From the NCBI RefSeq assembly GCF_002844395.1, contig NZ_CP025197.1, positions 3,348,001-3,412,000 of the forward strand: 64,000 bases of DNA. Reading direction: 5' to 3'. Source of the DNA: Acetivibrio saccincola (GTDB lineage: Bacteria; Bacillota; Clostridia; Acetivibrionales; Acetivibrionaceae). Numbering within the stretch: position 1 is the first letter of the stretch; each line of letters starts with the position of its first letter. The translations under genes and the position numbers were made by a program. Of this stretch, positions 52,911 through 61,275 are shown one piece after another. Below the pieces are notes generated by a model. The model saw only the letters and a program-made list of their open reading frames with translations, did not search any database and was not told the origin of the DNA.

Positions 52911-53552
52911 TCACCTCTTTTCAAGCTCTCTTCTTAAACCATCAATTATTTTGTTTATGCGCTCACTTTCCATTTTCATGCTTACCCTGTTTACAACTAG
53001 TCTTGCGCTTATATCTGCAATTTCATCAAGAATAACCAAACCGTTTTCCTTAAGTGTCCTGCCGCTTTCCACTAAGTCAACAATTACTTCAGAAAGCCCT
53101 ACCAAAGGTGCCAGCTCCACCGAACCGTTGAGCTTTATCACCTCTATGGACTCGCCTCTTTTGTGTTCAAAGTATTCCCTTGCAATTTTAGGATACTTGG
53201 TGGCAACCCTTTTGTTGGTAAGCTGGTCAAGCTTGCCGCAGTACTCTTTTGGTCCTGCTACAACCATCCTGCAGGCTGCAAATCCAAGGTTTAAAACTTC
53301 ATATAAATGCCTGCCTTCTTCTAAAAGGGTATCCTTTCCTACAATTCCTAAATCCGCAGCGCCGTATTCCACATAAGTTGGAACATCACTGGGCTTTGCA
53401 AGAAAAAATTTTATTTTATTTTTTTCATCTTCAAAAATAAGCTTCCTGGATGATTCTTTAAGTTCTGAACAGTCCAGACCTATTGCTTCAAACAGCTCTA
53501 TTGACAGCTTTGCAAGGCGCCCTTTTGAAAGGGCTATTGTCAAATATCTCAT
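52911..53552 (-). CDS. hisG: ATP phosphoribosyltransferase catalytic subunit, short form
   Basis: The 213-residue HisG catalyses the first, committed step (ATP + PRPP). It is the short form, without the C-terminal regulatory ACT-like domain, so it needs HisZ. The PRPP-binding signature ([21 protein letters not shown] at about residue 160) is complete. It is encoded directly after hisZ, with a 31-base gap. Confidence 0.96.
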   Translation of the reverse strand: MRYLTIALSKGRLAKLSIELFEAIGLDCSELKESSRKLIFEDEKNKIKFFLAKPSDVPTYVEYGAADLGIVGKDTLLEEGRHLYEVLNLGFAACRMVVAGPKEYCGKLDQLTNKRVATKYPKIAREYFEHKRGESIEVIKLNGSVELAPLVGLSEVIVDLVESGRTLKENGLVILDEIADISARLVVNRVSMKMESERINKIIDGLRRELEKR

Positions 53553-53583
53553 AAGCTACCTCCTGATTTATGCACACTTGTAA

Positions 53584-54840
53584 TTACCGTTCTAAAAGTT
53601 CTTTTACCGTTACCTTCCTGACTTCCTCTTTTTCTAAATTATGTACCTCTATATTCTCCTCATCTAAAACGTGGAGTATGCCACCTATGCCTTTGTCCTT
53701 TGCATACTTTTTAATGTCCTCAAAACTCCTTCCTGTAATATCCATTTCAATGTCCAGGCCTTGTCTTCTCAATGCATCACAAATACTAAATGCATTTTTC
53801 CTTCCCTTTGGCTGATAGCAAATTAAACTGTCTGTTTTAAGCTCTTCTCTTTCTATCTTTTGTCTGTCCAAAGCCATCATTATCATATTTATCCCAAGTG
53901 AAAAACCTGTGGCAGGGGCTTTTTTGCCAAAACTTTCCACAAGCCCGTCATACCTTCCGCCGCTTAGTATCGGAAAACCTACGCCGTAGGTAAATCCCCT
54001 GAAAATTATACCTGTGTAGTAATTTAAGCTTTGAACCATTCCAAGGTCTATTGAAACGTATTTAGAAACCCCGTAATCTTCAAGTATCTCAATTATTTTT
54101 CTGAGGTTTTCAAGGGCATTCATGCATCTTTTATTGATTGAATACTTTTCAACCTTTTCAATGACATCTATAGAACCAAATAATTTAGGCAAACTTAATA
54201 TAATTTCTTTCAAATGTTCTTTTATGTTGTGTTTTTTAACCAATTCTTCAACGGCTAAAAAGTCTTTCCTGTCAATAAGTACTCTCATTTGCTCAACTTC
54301 TTCAGCCGGCAAATCTGCTTCTTCCATTAAGCCTTTAAAAAACTCCACCTGCCCTATGTCTATCTGGAAGTTTTCAAGTCCTGAAGCTTTTACACAGTCA
54401 ATTGCAGCAGCAATAACCTCTGCATCTGCCTCCGGGGTATTGACACCTATTATTTCTATACCCGCCTGGGTAAATTCCTTTTGCTTTCCTCCGCCAACTT
54501 CATTGTACTTAAAGGTATTTCCTATATAAGAAAATTTTAGCGGGTAGTCGGCATCTTTGTACTTTGTTGCAGCCACCCTTGCTGTTGGTATGGTCATATC
54601 CGGCCTTAAAACCAATATACGACCTTCCTTATCAAAAAATTTAAACATAGTTTCCTGGGGTGTTATTTCATCCTCTGAAATAAAAACATCATAAAACTCC
54701 ACTATAGGTGTCTCAATCTCGTAGTAACCATAACTTCTAAACACATTTCTTATTTTGTTTTCTAAATTCTTTTTATGATAACAGTCTTTTGCCAATATAT
54801 CCTGAACTCCCTCAGGAGTATAAATTCTCCACTTTGCCAA
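53584..54840 (-). CDS. hisZ: ATP phosphoribosyltransferase regulatory subunit
   Basis: The 418-residue product is a HisRS-like paralogue that binds short HisG and gives histidine feedback control. The class II synthetase-like core is present (EITPQETMFKFFDKEGRIL, later SGGRYDGLVESFGK), but it functions as a regulatory partner. It has the full length for HisZ. The neighbouring short hisG supports this over histidyl-tRNA synthetase. The start is TTG at 54840 after GAGGAGGGG. It begins the his operon. Confidence 0.94.
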   Translation of the reverse strand: MAKWRIYTPEGVQDILAKDCYHKKNLENKIRNVFRSYGYYEIETPIVEFYDVFISEDEITPQETMFKFFDKEGRILVLRPDMTIPTARVAATKYKDADYPLKFSYIGNTFKYNEVGGGKQKEFTQAGIEIIGVNTPEADAEVIAAAIDCVKASGLENFQIDIGQVEFFKGLMEEADLPAEEVEQMRVLIDRKDFLAVEELVKKHNIKEHLKEIILSLPKLFGSIDVIEKVEKYSINKRCMNALENLRKIIEILEDYGVSKYVSIDLGMVQSLNYYTGIIFRGFTYGVGFPILSGGRYDGLVESFGKKAPATGFSLGINMIMMALDRQKIEREELKTDSLICYQPKGRKNAFSICDALRRQGLDIEMDITGRSFEDIKKYAKDKGIGGILHVLDEENIEVHNLEKEEVRKVTVKELLER

Positions 54841-54893
54841 ATCTTCCCCTCCTCTTTATCGCTTTATCACGCTAAATTGATAAATTATGCTTT

Positions 54894-54922
54894 ATTATAA
54901 AACAACTTTTATCCTATGTCAA
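54894..54922 (-). promoter_or_regulatory. his operon promoter
   Basis: TTGACA at 54917-54922 and TATAAT at 54894-54899 on the minus strand are 17 bases apart, a consensus sigma-A promoter. The leader is only about 47 bases, so there is no room for a T-box. Confidence 0.85.
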
Positions 54923-54960
54923 GCACAGGACAAAATTAATTTTTTTAAAAAACAAAAATA

Positions 54961-55005
54961 ATAATAAAAGCTGTGCACAGAATTTTTAATCCTTGTGCAA
55001 CAGCC
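54961..55005 (-). terminator. Rho-independent terminator after the chemoreceptor gene
   Basis: On the minus strand GCTGT.GCACA pairs with TGTGCACAGC around a 15-base loop. TTTTATTATTATTTTT follows. It separates the chemoreceptor gene from the his promoter. Confidence 0.75.
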
Positions 55006-55101
55006 TTCTCGGTTAAATACCAAATGTTAAATACTAAATATGCTTAATATCAAATGAAAAATACAAAAAATTCAAATGTTTGCCCATTATTTTTGTATCA
55101 T

Positions 55102-57273
55102 TTATATTAAATCCTCAACATTATCTATATTTACCACATCTGTTCTTGTCCAGATCATTTCTCTTTCAGGCTTTTTATTTGTCACCAGGTAATTATACAT
55201 GTATATAATAGGGTCATGTCCCTGTCCAAAGGGGTCTTGTCCGATGGCAGCATATACTGAACCTTCTTTTATTAACTCAAAAATTTCTTTATCAAAATCA
55301 AAGCATATAACCTTTACTTTCCCAACCATGTTTAGTTCCCTTAAAGCCTTTGCTGCACCTCTTACCCCTAGTCCTACAATGAAAATACCATTTAAATAAG
55401 GATGCTTATTTAACAAGTCTTTAATCATGGCATATACTTTTTCGTTATCATGACCGCCTTTAAGTTCTACAACTATTTTTACTTTTTTCTTCTTTTTTAA
55501 GCGTTCTATTATTTTTTCCCTGCGGGTATTATAAACAGTTATATCAGACCCGTTTACTATTGCTACTTTACCTTTTCCGTTTAAAGCTTTTACCATAAAA
55601 TCAGCAGCTAAAATCCCCGCTTCACTTATATTCGGACCAAAATATGCCATTCTCTTTGATTCCACAGGTAAATCACAGTTATAAGTCATTACAGGTATAT
55701 TTCTTAGTGATGCCTTTTCTATTAACGGTACAGCTTCTTTACTAAATCCAGGAAGTATAATTCCGTCTGCCCCTTCTTCCAAAACTTTTTGAAATGTATC
55801 AATTGTGTTTTTCCAGCTTTTTTCAGTAAAGCCATAATACTCTACATCTACATTTTTTTCAGCTAATTCTTTTTTAGCATACATTGCCCCCTGCCTTACG
55901 CCATACCAGAATTCATGATCTAAAGGACTTAGAAAAACAATTTTAAGCCTTTTTTCACTTACTTTATCCACCGGGATTACAGAAGTTTTAAAACGTCTTA
56001 CCAACTTTTCAATCTCAAACAGCATATCTTTTAGCGACAAAATGTTTTTGCTGATTACTTCTGTATTGGCAACTTCTTCCTGTGTTACCGCTGCAACTTC
56101 TGTACTTGCTGAAGAAATATTATCAGATACATTTAAGAAATACTTGCTCTTTTCTTTTACTTCATGGGTACTGTTTGATATGATACCTGCTTCAGAATAT
56201 ACCTGGTTTACATTTTCACTTAATATATCCGTACTGTTTTTAATTGTATAAAAAGATTCTTTAACTTTAGAAAACAAATCCTTACTTAAATTATAGTTTT
56301 CAATACAATTTGCAATACTGTTTTTAACATTCTCACTACTGGAAGAAACGGTATTTAAAAGTAAATTAATTTTCTTAATGCTTTTACTTGTTTCATCAGA
56401 AAGTTTGTTCATTTCAGCTGCCACAACAGAAAATCCTATACCGCTCTCTCCTGCTCTTGCTGACTCGATGGATGCATTTAGCGCAAGCATCTTTAGCTGT
56501 TCTGCTATTTCGGTTATCAATTCGCCTAATTTGTTGATTTCTTCTAACTCATTGTTTAACCGATCTATAGACCCGGAAGTGTTGCTAAGATCCTTTGTAA
56601 TAACATTCATCTGATGATGGTATTCGTCTAAGTTTTGATTGCCCCGGGTGGTGGAAGCCACTACTTCTTTTACGATTTTCTCTATATTAGCCAGATTTTT
56701 TTCAATGGAACTTACTCTTTCATCAACATTGGAAATGCTGTCTAAAGTTTCTTTTGCATTTTTTAACTGCTGGAGTGATTTTTCTGCCAAATCCCCCATA
56801 CTGGCAGCAATTTGTTCATTTCCCTTAAGACTGTTGTCAACACTTTTTGTTACCTCATCCACTGCATCAGAAATTATAACTATATTGGTTTTGGTCAACT
56901 CTGTAAAGGTCAATAAATTGGTTTTCATGTCGTTAAAGGCTATGCATAAGGTTTCAAGACCTTTTGCTTTGTCTAATATTATATCACTGATATTCAGCTC
57001 ACCTTTTGCCATTAAATATGCATTGTAATTTATTAAGTCAATTCCCTTAAAAAACCTAAATGAAAAATAAAAAAGATAAAATATTATAAATAAAGAAATT
57101 ATATACATAATACCCTGAATATTTCTGTATTTTTCGGGATCGTCTACCAGAAAATCCATTAACATTATACTTGACAAAATGGTAATAATAGAACTTAGCA
57201 GCAAAATAACAGTTTTCTTGGTTTTGCGTATGTTTCCTTTTTTGTCTTTTTTGTCTTTTCTGTCTTTTAGCAT
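55102..57273 (-). CDS. Chemoreceptor (MCP) fused to a C-terminal periplasmic-binding-protein-like domain
   Basis: The 723-residue product starts with a lysine-rich cytoplasmic tail (KDRKDKKDKKGN). Two transmembrane helices lie at about residues 21-43 and 52-72, with an outer loop of only about eight residues. A long helical MCP signalling domain covers about residues 120-430, with the hairpin tip LALNASIESARAGESGIGF at about 262-280, which contacts CheA/CheW. From about residue 443 to the end there is a type 1 sugar-binding-protein fold (IVFLSPLDHEFWYGVRQGA, GADGIILPGFSKEAVPLIEK, VAIVNGSDITVYNTRREKI). Given the topology, this ligand domain would be cytoplasmic. The ATG at 57273 is chosen after AGAGGGTGG; a TTG at 57279 is possible. 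A sigma-D-like promoter precedes it. Confidence 0.88.
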   Translation of the reverse strand: MLKDRKDKKDKKGNIRKTKKTVILLLSSIITILSSIMLMDFLVDDPEKYRNIQGIMYIISLFIIFYLFYFSFRFFKGIDLINYNAYLMAKGELNISDIILDKAKGLETLCIAFNDMKTNLLTFTELTKTNIVIISDAVDEVTKSVDNSLKGNEQIAASMGDLAEKSLQQLKNAKETLDSISNVDERVSSIEKNLANIEKIVKEVVASTTRGNQNLDEYHHQMNVITKDLSNTSGSIDRLNNELEEINKLGELITEIAEQLKMLALNASIESARAGESGIGFSVVAAEMNKLSDETSKSIKKINLLLNTVSSSSENVKNSIANCIENYNLSKDLFSKVKESFYTIKNSTDILSENVNQVYSEAGIISNSTHEVKEKSKYFLNVSDNISSASTEVAAVTQEEVANTEVISKNILSLKDMLFEIEKLVRRFKTSVIPVDKVSEKRLKIVFLSPLDHEFWYGVRQGAMYAKKELAEKNVDVEYYGFTEKSWKNTIDTFQKVLEEGADGIILPGFSKEAVPLIEKASLRNIPVMTYNCDLPVESKRMAYFGPNISEAGILAADFMVKALNGKGKVAIVNGSDITVYNTRREKIIERLKKKKKVKIVVELKGGHDNEKVYAMIKDLLNKHPYLNGIFIVGLGVRGAAKALRELNMVGKVKVICFDFDKEIFELIKEGSVYAAIGQDPFGQGHDPIIYMYNYLVTNKKPEREMIWTRTDVVNIDNVEDLI

Positions 57274-57356
57274 TAGCAATAAACACCACCCTCTAGAATA
57301 TTTAATCTTCAAATTTATCTGTAAATATTACTAAATCGTGTACTATTTCTATATTA

Positions 57357-57384
57357 TCATCGGCAGGTTTATCAAAAAAACTTA
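57357..57384 (-). promoter_or_regulatory. Sigma-D (sigma-28)-like promoter of the chemoreceptor gene
   Basis: TAAG at 57381-57384 and GCCGATGA at 57357-57364 on the minus strand are 16 bases apart. The flagellar/chemotaxis pattern is TAAA, 15 bases, GCCGATAA. It is the only such site I found and lies directly ahead of a chemotaxis gene. Confidence 0.5.
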
Positions 57385-57404
57385 TGTTGAAAAACTTAAA
57401 AATA

Positions 57405-59636
57405 TTATTTTATTTTTACCAAATTGGCAAATGAGGCCATTAACCTTTTCATACCCACCCCTTTAAAATGTATCTCCAATTTGTAATCATCATTTTCTTT
57501 TTCAACAGAGGTTACAATTCCAAAACCAAATTTTTTATGCTCCACTTGATCTCCTTTGTTAAATTCTAAAGTGGTTTTTTTACCGGCCTGGCTTGCACCA
57601 CGGGGGTTAATTGCATTCTGAGGCTTAAAACCGGCAGCAGGGTTAAATGTTTTATTAAATTGGTTTATAAAAGGTAGTTTATTTGCTGCGGATTTTATTC
57701 CCACTTCATTGGTGTCCTCAGCACAGGTATATTTGTCTGGGATTTCATCTAAAAATCTGGAAGCTCTGTTATGGGTAGTATTTCCAAATAAAGTTCTGGT
57801 AAAAGTATGAGTGATGTAGAGTTTTTTTCTTGCCCTGGTAATTCCCACATAGCAAAGTCTTCTCTCCTCTTCAAGTTCATCTTCACTTAACATGGACCTG
57901 TACCCTGGGAAAACCCCCTCCTCCAATCCCGGCATAAATACAACGGGAAACTCAAGACCTTTTGCACTGTGCAGCGTCATCAAAACAACATAATCACTTT
58001 CATCATCCATCTCGTCCACATCAGTAACCAACGAGATGTGCTCTAAAAATTCTTCTAATCCCTTTTCTTCGCTTTGAGCTTCAAACTCTAAAGCAACGGA
58101 TAAAAGCTCTTTTATATTCTCTATCCGGGTTTCTGATTCAGGGGTATTTTCTTCCTCGTATTTTCTAACTATCCCTGTCCTTTCAATAACTTCTTCAATT
58201 ATCTCAGATGCTGTCATGGTGTTTTTTAATGTTCTGAGGACATTTATCATTGATGCAAAATCTTCCAGCTTTGACGCCGCCCTTGACAAACCGGGTATCT
58301 TTGAAGCATTGGAAATTACAGTGAATATACTCACTTCTGCCTCATTGGCATATCTTTCTGCCGTTTCTAAAGTAGTGTTTCCAATACCCCTTTTTGGCTC
58401 ATTTATTATCCTTTTTAAACTTATATTGTCTGAAGGGTTTTGGATAACCCTTAAATAAGCTATAATGTCTTTAATTTCTTTTCTGTCATAAAACTTTAGC
58501 CCTCCAAATATTTTATAAGCAATGCCTTCTTTCATAAACATTTCTTCTATAACACGGGACATGGCATTTATTCTGTACAATACTGCAAAATCCCTTAGTT
58601 TAAAATTTTCCTTCTCTCTTAGCCTTTTTATTTCACCGGCAATAAAATGAGCTTCCTGGTGCTCATTAATGCACTCTGATACACTTATAGGATCTCCCTC
58701 TTCATTGTCAGTCCAAAGTTTTTTGCTTTTTCTTCCGTGGTTATTTTTGATTACGCTGTTTGCAGCCTCAAGTATTGTCTTTGTAGAGCGGTAGTTTTGC
58801 TCAAGTTTAATTACTTTGGTGTTTTTAAAATCCTTTTCAAAATCCAGTATATTTCTAATATTAGCACCTCTCCAGCCGTATATTGACTGGTCGTCATCCC
58901 CTACCACACACAGATTCTTGTGTTCTTTTGCCAACATACTAACCAGCACATATTGTGCTGTATTTGTATCCTGATACTCATCCACAAGTATATATTTAAA
59001 CTTTCTCTGATAGTATTCCAAAACTTCAGGATGCTCTGTAAACAGCTTAATTGTATGCATTATTATGTCATCAAAATCAAGGGCATTGTTGTTTTTTAGC
59101 TTTTTTTGATACAGTTCATAAATTTTTGCAACTTTGCTCATCCTGAAATCCGTCTGATACATTTTTGTAAATTTTTCAGGTGTAATCAGCTCATCCTTTG
59201 CTCTTCCTATTGCTGAAAGGACAGATTTTGGCGGAAAGTTTTTGTCATTTATATTTAGTTCTTTAAGGCATTCCTTAACAAGGGTTTGCTGATCTGAATA
59301 GTCAAATATAACAAAATTGCTTCCGTATCCAATCTTTTCAATATCCCTTCTAAGCATTCTGACACACATAGAGTGAAATGTACTAACCCATATGTAATCA
59401 CTAAACCTACCTACAAGGGCATCTATTCTCTCCCGCATTTCCCGGGCTGCTTTATTTGTAAATGTAATTGCAAGGATACTTGCCGGATGTACATTTTTTT
59501 CACTTATTAAATAAGCAATACGGTGGGTCAAAACCCTTGTCTTACCACTTCCTGCACCTGCTAACACAAGGAGTGGCCCATCCACATGAAGTACAGCTTC
59601 CCTTTGTTCTTTATTTAAAGCACTTAATAAATCCAT
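57405..59636 (-). CDS. pcrA: ATP-dependent DNA helicase PcrA/UvrD
   Basis: The 743-residue superfamily 1A helicase works in nucleotide excision repair, in replication of rolling-circle plasmids and in removing RNA polymerase or RecA. Motif I is LAGAGSGKTRVLTHR, motif II LVDEYQDTN, motif III GDDDQSIYGWRGA, motif IV NYRSTKTIL and motif VI CYVGITRARKKLY. The C-terminus has a Tudor-like tail (FNKGDQVEHKKFGFGIVTSV), which in PcrA binds RNA polymerase. An AGGAG box precedes the ATG. Confidence 0.96.
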   Translation of the reverse strand: MDLLSALNKEQREAVLHVDGPLLVLAGAGSGKTRVLTHRIAYLISEKNVHPASILAITFTNKAAREMRERIDALVGRFSDYIWVSTFHSMCVRMLRRDIEKIGYGSNFVIFDYSDQQTLVKECLKELNINDKNFPPKSVLSAIGRAKDELITPEKFTKMYQTDFRMSKVAKIYELYQKKLKNNNALDFDDIIMHTIKLFTEHPEVLEYYQRKFKYILVDEYQDTNTAQYVLVSMLAKEHKNLCVVGDDDQSIYGWRGANIRNILDFEKDFKNTKVIKLEQNYRSTKTILEAANSVIKNNHGRKSKKLWTDNEEGDPISVSECINEHQEAHFIAGEIKRLREKENFKLRDFAVLYRINAMSRVIEEMFMKEGIAYKIFGGLKFYDRKEIKDIIAYLRVIQNPSDNISLKRIINEPKRGIGNTTLETAERYANEAEVSIFTVISNASKIPGLSRAASKLEDFASMINVLRTLKNTMTASEIIEEVIERTGIVRKYEEENTPESETRIENIKELLSVALEFEAQSEEKGLEEFLEHISLVTDVDEMDDESDYVVLMTLHSAKGLEFPVVFMPGLEEGVFPGYRSMLSEDELEEERRLCYVGITRARKKLYITHTFTRTLFGNTTHNRASRFLDEIPDKYTCAEDTNEVGIKSAANKLPFINQFNKTFNPAAGFKPQNAINPRGASQAGKKTTLEFNKGDQVEHKKFGFGIVTSVEKENDDYKLEIHFKGVGMKRLMASFANLVKIK

Positions 59637-59731
59637 AGTTCTCCTCTCCGTAAATTCCTAAATAATTTTGTAAATATACATGCAAATAAATACATAAAAA
59701 ATATGAGTTTGTAAATTAGTTATAAAAAAAT

Positions 59732-59768
59732 TTAAATGCCGAAACTTAAAAAGCTTCGGCATTTTTTA
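59732..59768 (-). terminator. Rho-independent terminator after hpf
   Basis: AAATGCCGAA pairs with TTCGGCATTT around an 11-base loop, with T/A runs on both sides. It lies between hpf and pcrA and could stop transcription from either direction. Confidence 0.8.
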
Positions 59769-59840
59769 TTATAGTAAAAAATAAGCTAAATTACAAATGG
59801 TTATTCTACTGTGATTAATTATTTATAGGGGTAGTGGATT

Positions 59841-60374
59841 TTAAAACTCTGGCTCAATTAAACCGTAATTTCCGTCCTTTCTTCTATAGACTACATTTGC
59901 CTCGTTGGTTTCTGCATTTGAAAACATAAAGAATTGATGACCTAACAAATTCATTTGCAAAATAGCTTCTTCTACTGCCATAGGTTTTATTGCAAATCTT
60001 TTTGTCCTGACTACTTTAAATTCTTGCTCTTCATCTACATCGTCATCTTCAAATTGGAAATTCTCTAAGCGCAAACTTCCGCCGTGAAACTTTTTCTCAA
60101 TCTTTGTTTTGTTTCTTCTCATTTGTCTTTCTAAGCTGTCCACTACTTTATCTATTGATGTGTACATATCATGGTTCTCTTCTTCTGCCCTCAAAACCCC
60201 GCCGTTAAATGGAATGGTAACTTCAACTATGTGCCGGTTTTTTTCAACGCTCATTGTTATATATGCTTCTACATCTTGTCGGAAAAATTTGTCTAACTTC
60301 CCTACTTTTTTAATAACTGTCTCTTTTAAAGCCGGAGTTATCTCGATGTTCTTCCCACTGACAATGAATTTCAT
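59841..60374 (-). CDS. hpf: Ribosome hibernation promoting factor, long form
   Basis: The 177-residue long-type HPF inactivates ribosomes in stationary phase by forming 100S dimers. The N-terminal YfiA-like RNA-binding domain covers about residues 1-98 (AEENHDMYTSIDKVVDSLERQMRRNKTK). A short linker follows, and the C-terminal dimerisation domain is at about 120-177 (VRTKRFAIKPMAVEEAILQM, then GHQFFMFSNAETNEANVVYRR). An AAGGGGC box lies 15 bases ahead of the ATG. The leader has a 17-base inverted repeat and a sigma-B-like promoter. Confidence 0.95.
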   Translation of the reverse strand: MKFIVSGKNIEITPALKETVIKKVGKLDKFFRQDVEAYITMSVEKNRHIVEVTIPFNGGVLRAEEENHDMYTSIDKVVDSLERQMRRNKTKIEKKFHGGSLRLENFQFEDDDVDEEQEFKVVRTKRFAIKPMAVEEAILQMNLLGHQFFMFSNAETNEANVVYRRKDGNYGLIEPEF

Positions 60375-60402
60375 ATACGTCTACAGCCCCTTTCTGTCCT
60401 CC

Positions 60403-60441
60403 ACAAGCATTTTTAAATAAATTATATTTAAAAATGCTTGT
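60403..60441 (-). promoter_or_regulatory. Perfect 17-base inverted repeat in the hpf leader
   Basis: Two perfect 17-base arms (60403-60419 and 60425-60441) flank the loop AATTA, about 10 bases upstream of the hpf ribosome-binding site. It lacks a T run and would form a long stem next to the start. Confidence 0.7.
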
Positions 60442-60462
60442 CTTTATATTCCTATAATATTC

Positions 60463-60488
60463 TTACCCAAAAACATCCCCAATAAAAC
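60463..60488 (-). promoter_or_regulatory. Sigma-B-like promoter candidate of hpf
   Basis: GTTTTA at 60483-60488 and GGGTAA at 60463-60468 on the minus strand are 14 bases apart, close to the sigma-B pattern. A sigma-A alternative (TTGGGG, 17 bases, TATTAT) overlaps it. In B. subtilis the hpf homologue yvyD is under sigma-B, which is consistent with this. Confidence 0.42.
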
Positions 60489-60637
60489 GTAAAATCTGGC
60501 TTTGGTATTTTTTGCAACCAGGGATGTTTTAAAGAATATTATATACTATTATTAATTCTACGTTAAGCAAATAATTCCTTCAAAAAATAGTCCTATCTTT
60601 AATATTTTAAACTGATAACTTTTTATTCCATACCCCT

Positions 60638-60820
60638 TTATCCACACCATGTCCCCAGGACAAATGCACTGTATTATCAGGCTTTTAGCCGGATAAAAAA
60701 GTTTTCCACACTATTCCCCACACTTTTTTCACAAAACACCTGTTTTGTGCACATAAATGCTGTGGATAATGTGGATAGTTTTGTGAATAACTTATATAAG
60801 CTTGTTTTATCTGTGGATAA
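60638..60820. other. Cluster of DnaA boxes
   Basis: Three perfect DnaA boxes, TTATCCACA at 60638-60646 and its complement TGTGGATAA at 60761-60769 and 60812-60820, lie within 183 bases. Single-mismatch copies are at 60702-60710, 60770-60778 and 60782-60790. The frame that can be read here is not a gene, because its codons are formed by these boxes. There is no dnaA, dnaN or rpmH in the window. Confidence 0.7.
60730..60749. repeat. Perfect inverted repeat within the DnaA-box cluster
   Basis: CACAAAACA, two bases, TGTTTTGTG. It sits between the second and third boxes. It may be a protein-binding site or a cruciform seed. Confidence 0.6.
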
Positions 60821-61156
60821 GTCTGTGTTTTTTGTTACCTGAATTGTTTTTATGTAAACTTTGGGCATGTGTTTTTAGTATTTGTATAAAAATTCTATAA
60901 AGGGAAATACCTATAATAGCTATGTTTAAAATATTTTATTTCCTCTAACTTTTATGATGTAGAAGTAATTATAAATTATTTCTTTTTTATGTATACCATT
61001 GTCGTAATTGTTATTTTATATGCATATGGTGTATTAATTGGTATTTAAGTTGTAAACAATATTATTTATGAATATTATTTATGAATGTTATTTATGAATG
61101 TTATTTATGAATTTTATTAGGAGTATCCTTAATTATTCATACATGTATAGATATTT
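60821..61156. other. AT-rich region beside the DnaA-box cluster
   Basis: About 335 bases of very AT-rich DNA without an ORF of note. It contains the 13-bp tandem repeats listed separately at 61058-61120. Confidence 0.6.
61058..61120. repeat. Four tandem 13-bp AT-rich repeats plus a partial fifth
   Basis: AATATTATTTATG occurs twice (61058-61083), then AATGTTATTTATG twice (61084-61109), then a partial copy. The period is exactly 13 bases, the length of the unwinding repeats in the E. coli origin. Confidence 0.8.
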
Positions 61157-61185
61157 ATAAAAAAACTACCTAATCCGGTAGTTTT
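61157..61185 (-). terminator. Rho-independent terminator after the hypothetical membrane protein
   Basis: AAAACTACC and GGTAGTTTT (61162-61170 and 61177-61185) form a 9-bp stem with a 6-base loop, followed by T on the minus strand. It could act in both directions. Confidence 0.75.
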
Positions 61186-61275
61186 GAAAAAGTATTATAA
61201 TTTTCATATCATTTGTTTTTCGCAGTATTTGTTTTTAGTGATTTTTTGAATTTTAAAATCATTAAATAATATTTT

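Noticed and set aside
53584-54840. Histidyl-tRNA synthetase (hisS) reading of the hisZ gene
   Set aside because: It is next to short hisG in a histidine operon and reads as the regulatory paralogue. Short HisG requires HisZ.
54841-54893. T-box or histidine riboswitch ahead of hisZ
   Set aside because: The leader is only about 47 bases. No T-box sequence or hairpin set is present.
60677-60868. A 63-codon frame on the minus strand
   Set aside because: Its codons are formed by the repeated DnaA boxes. It has no ribosome-binding site and no protein-like composition.
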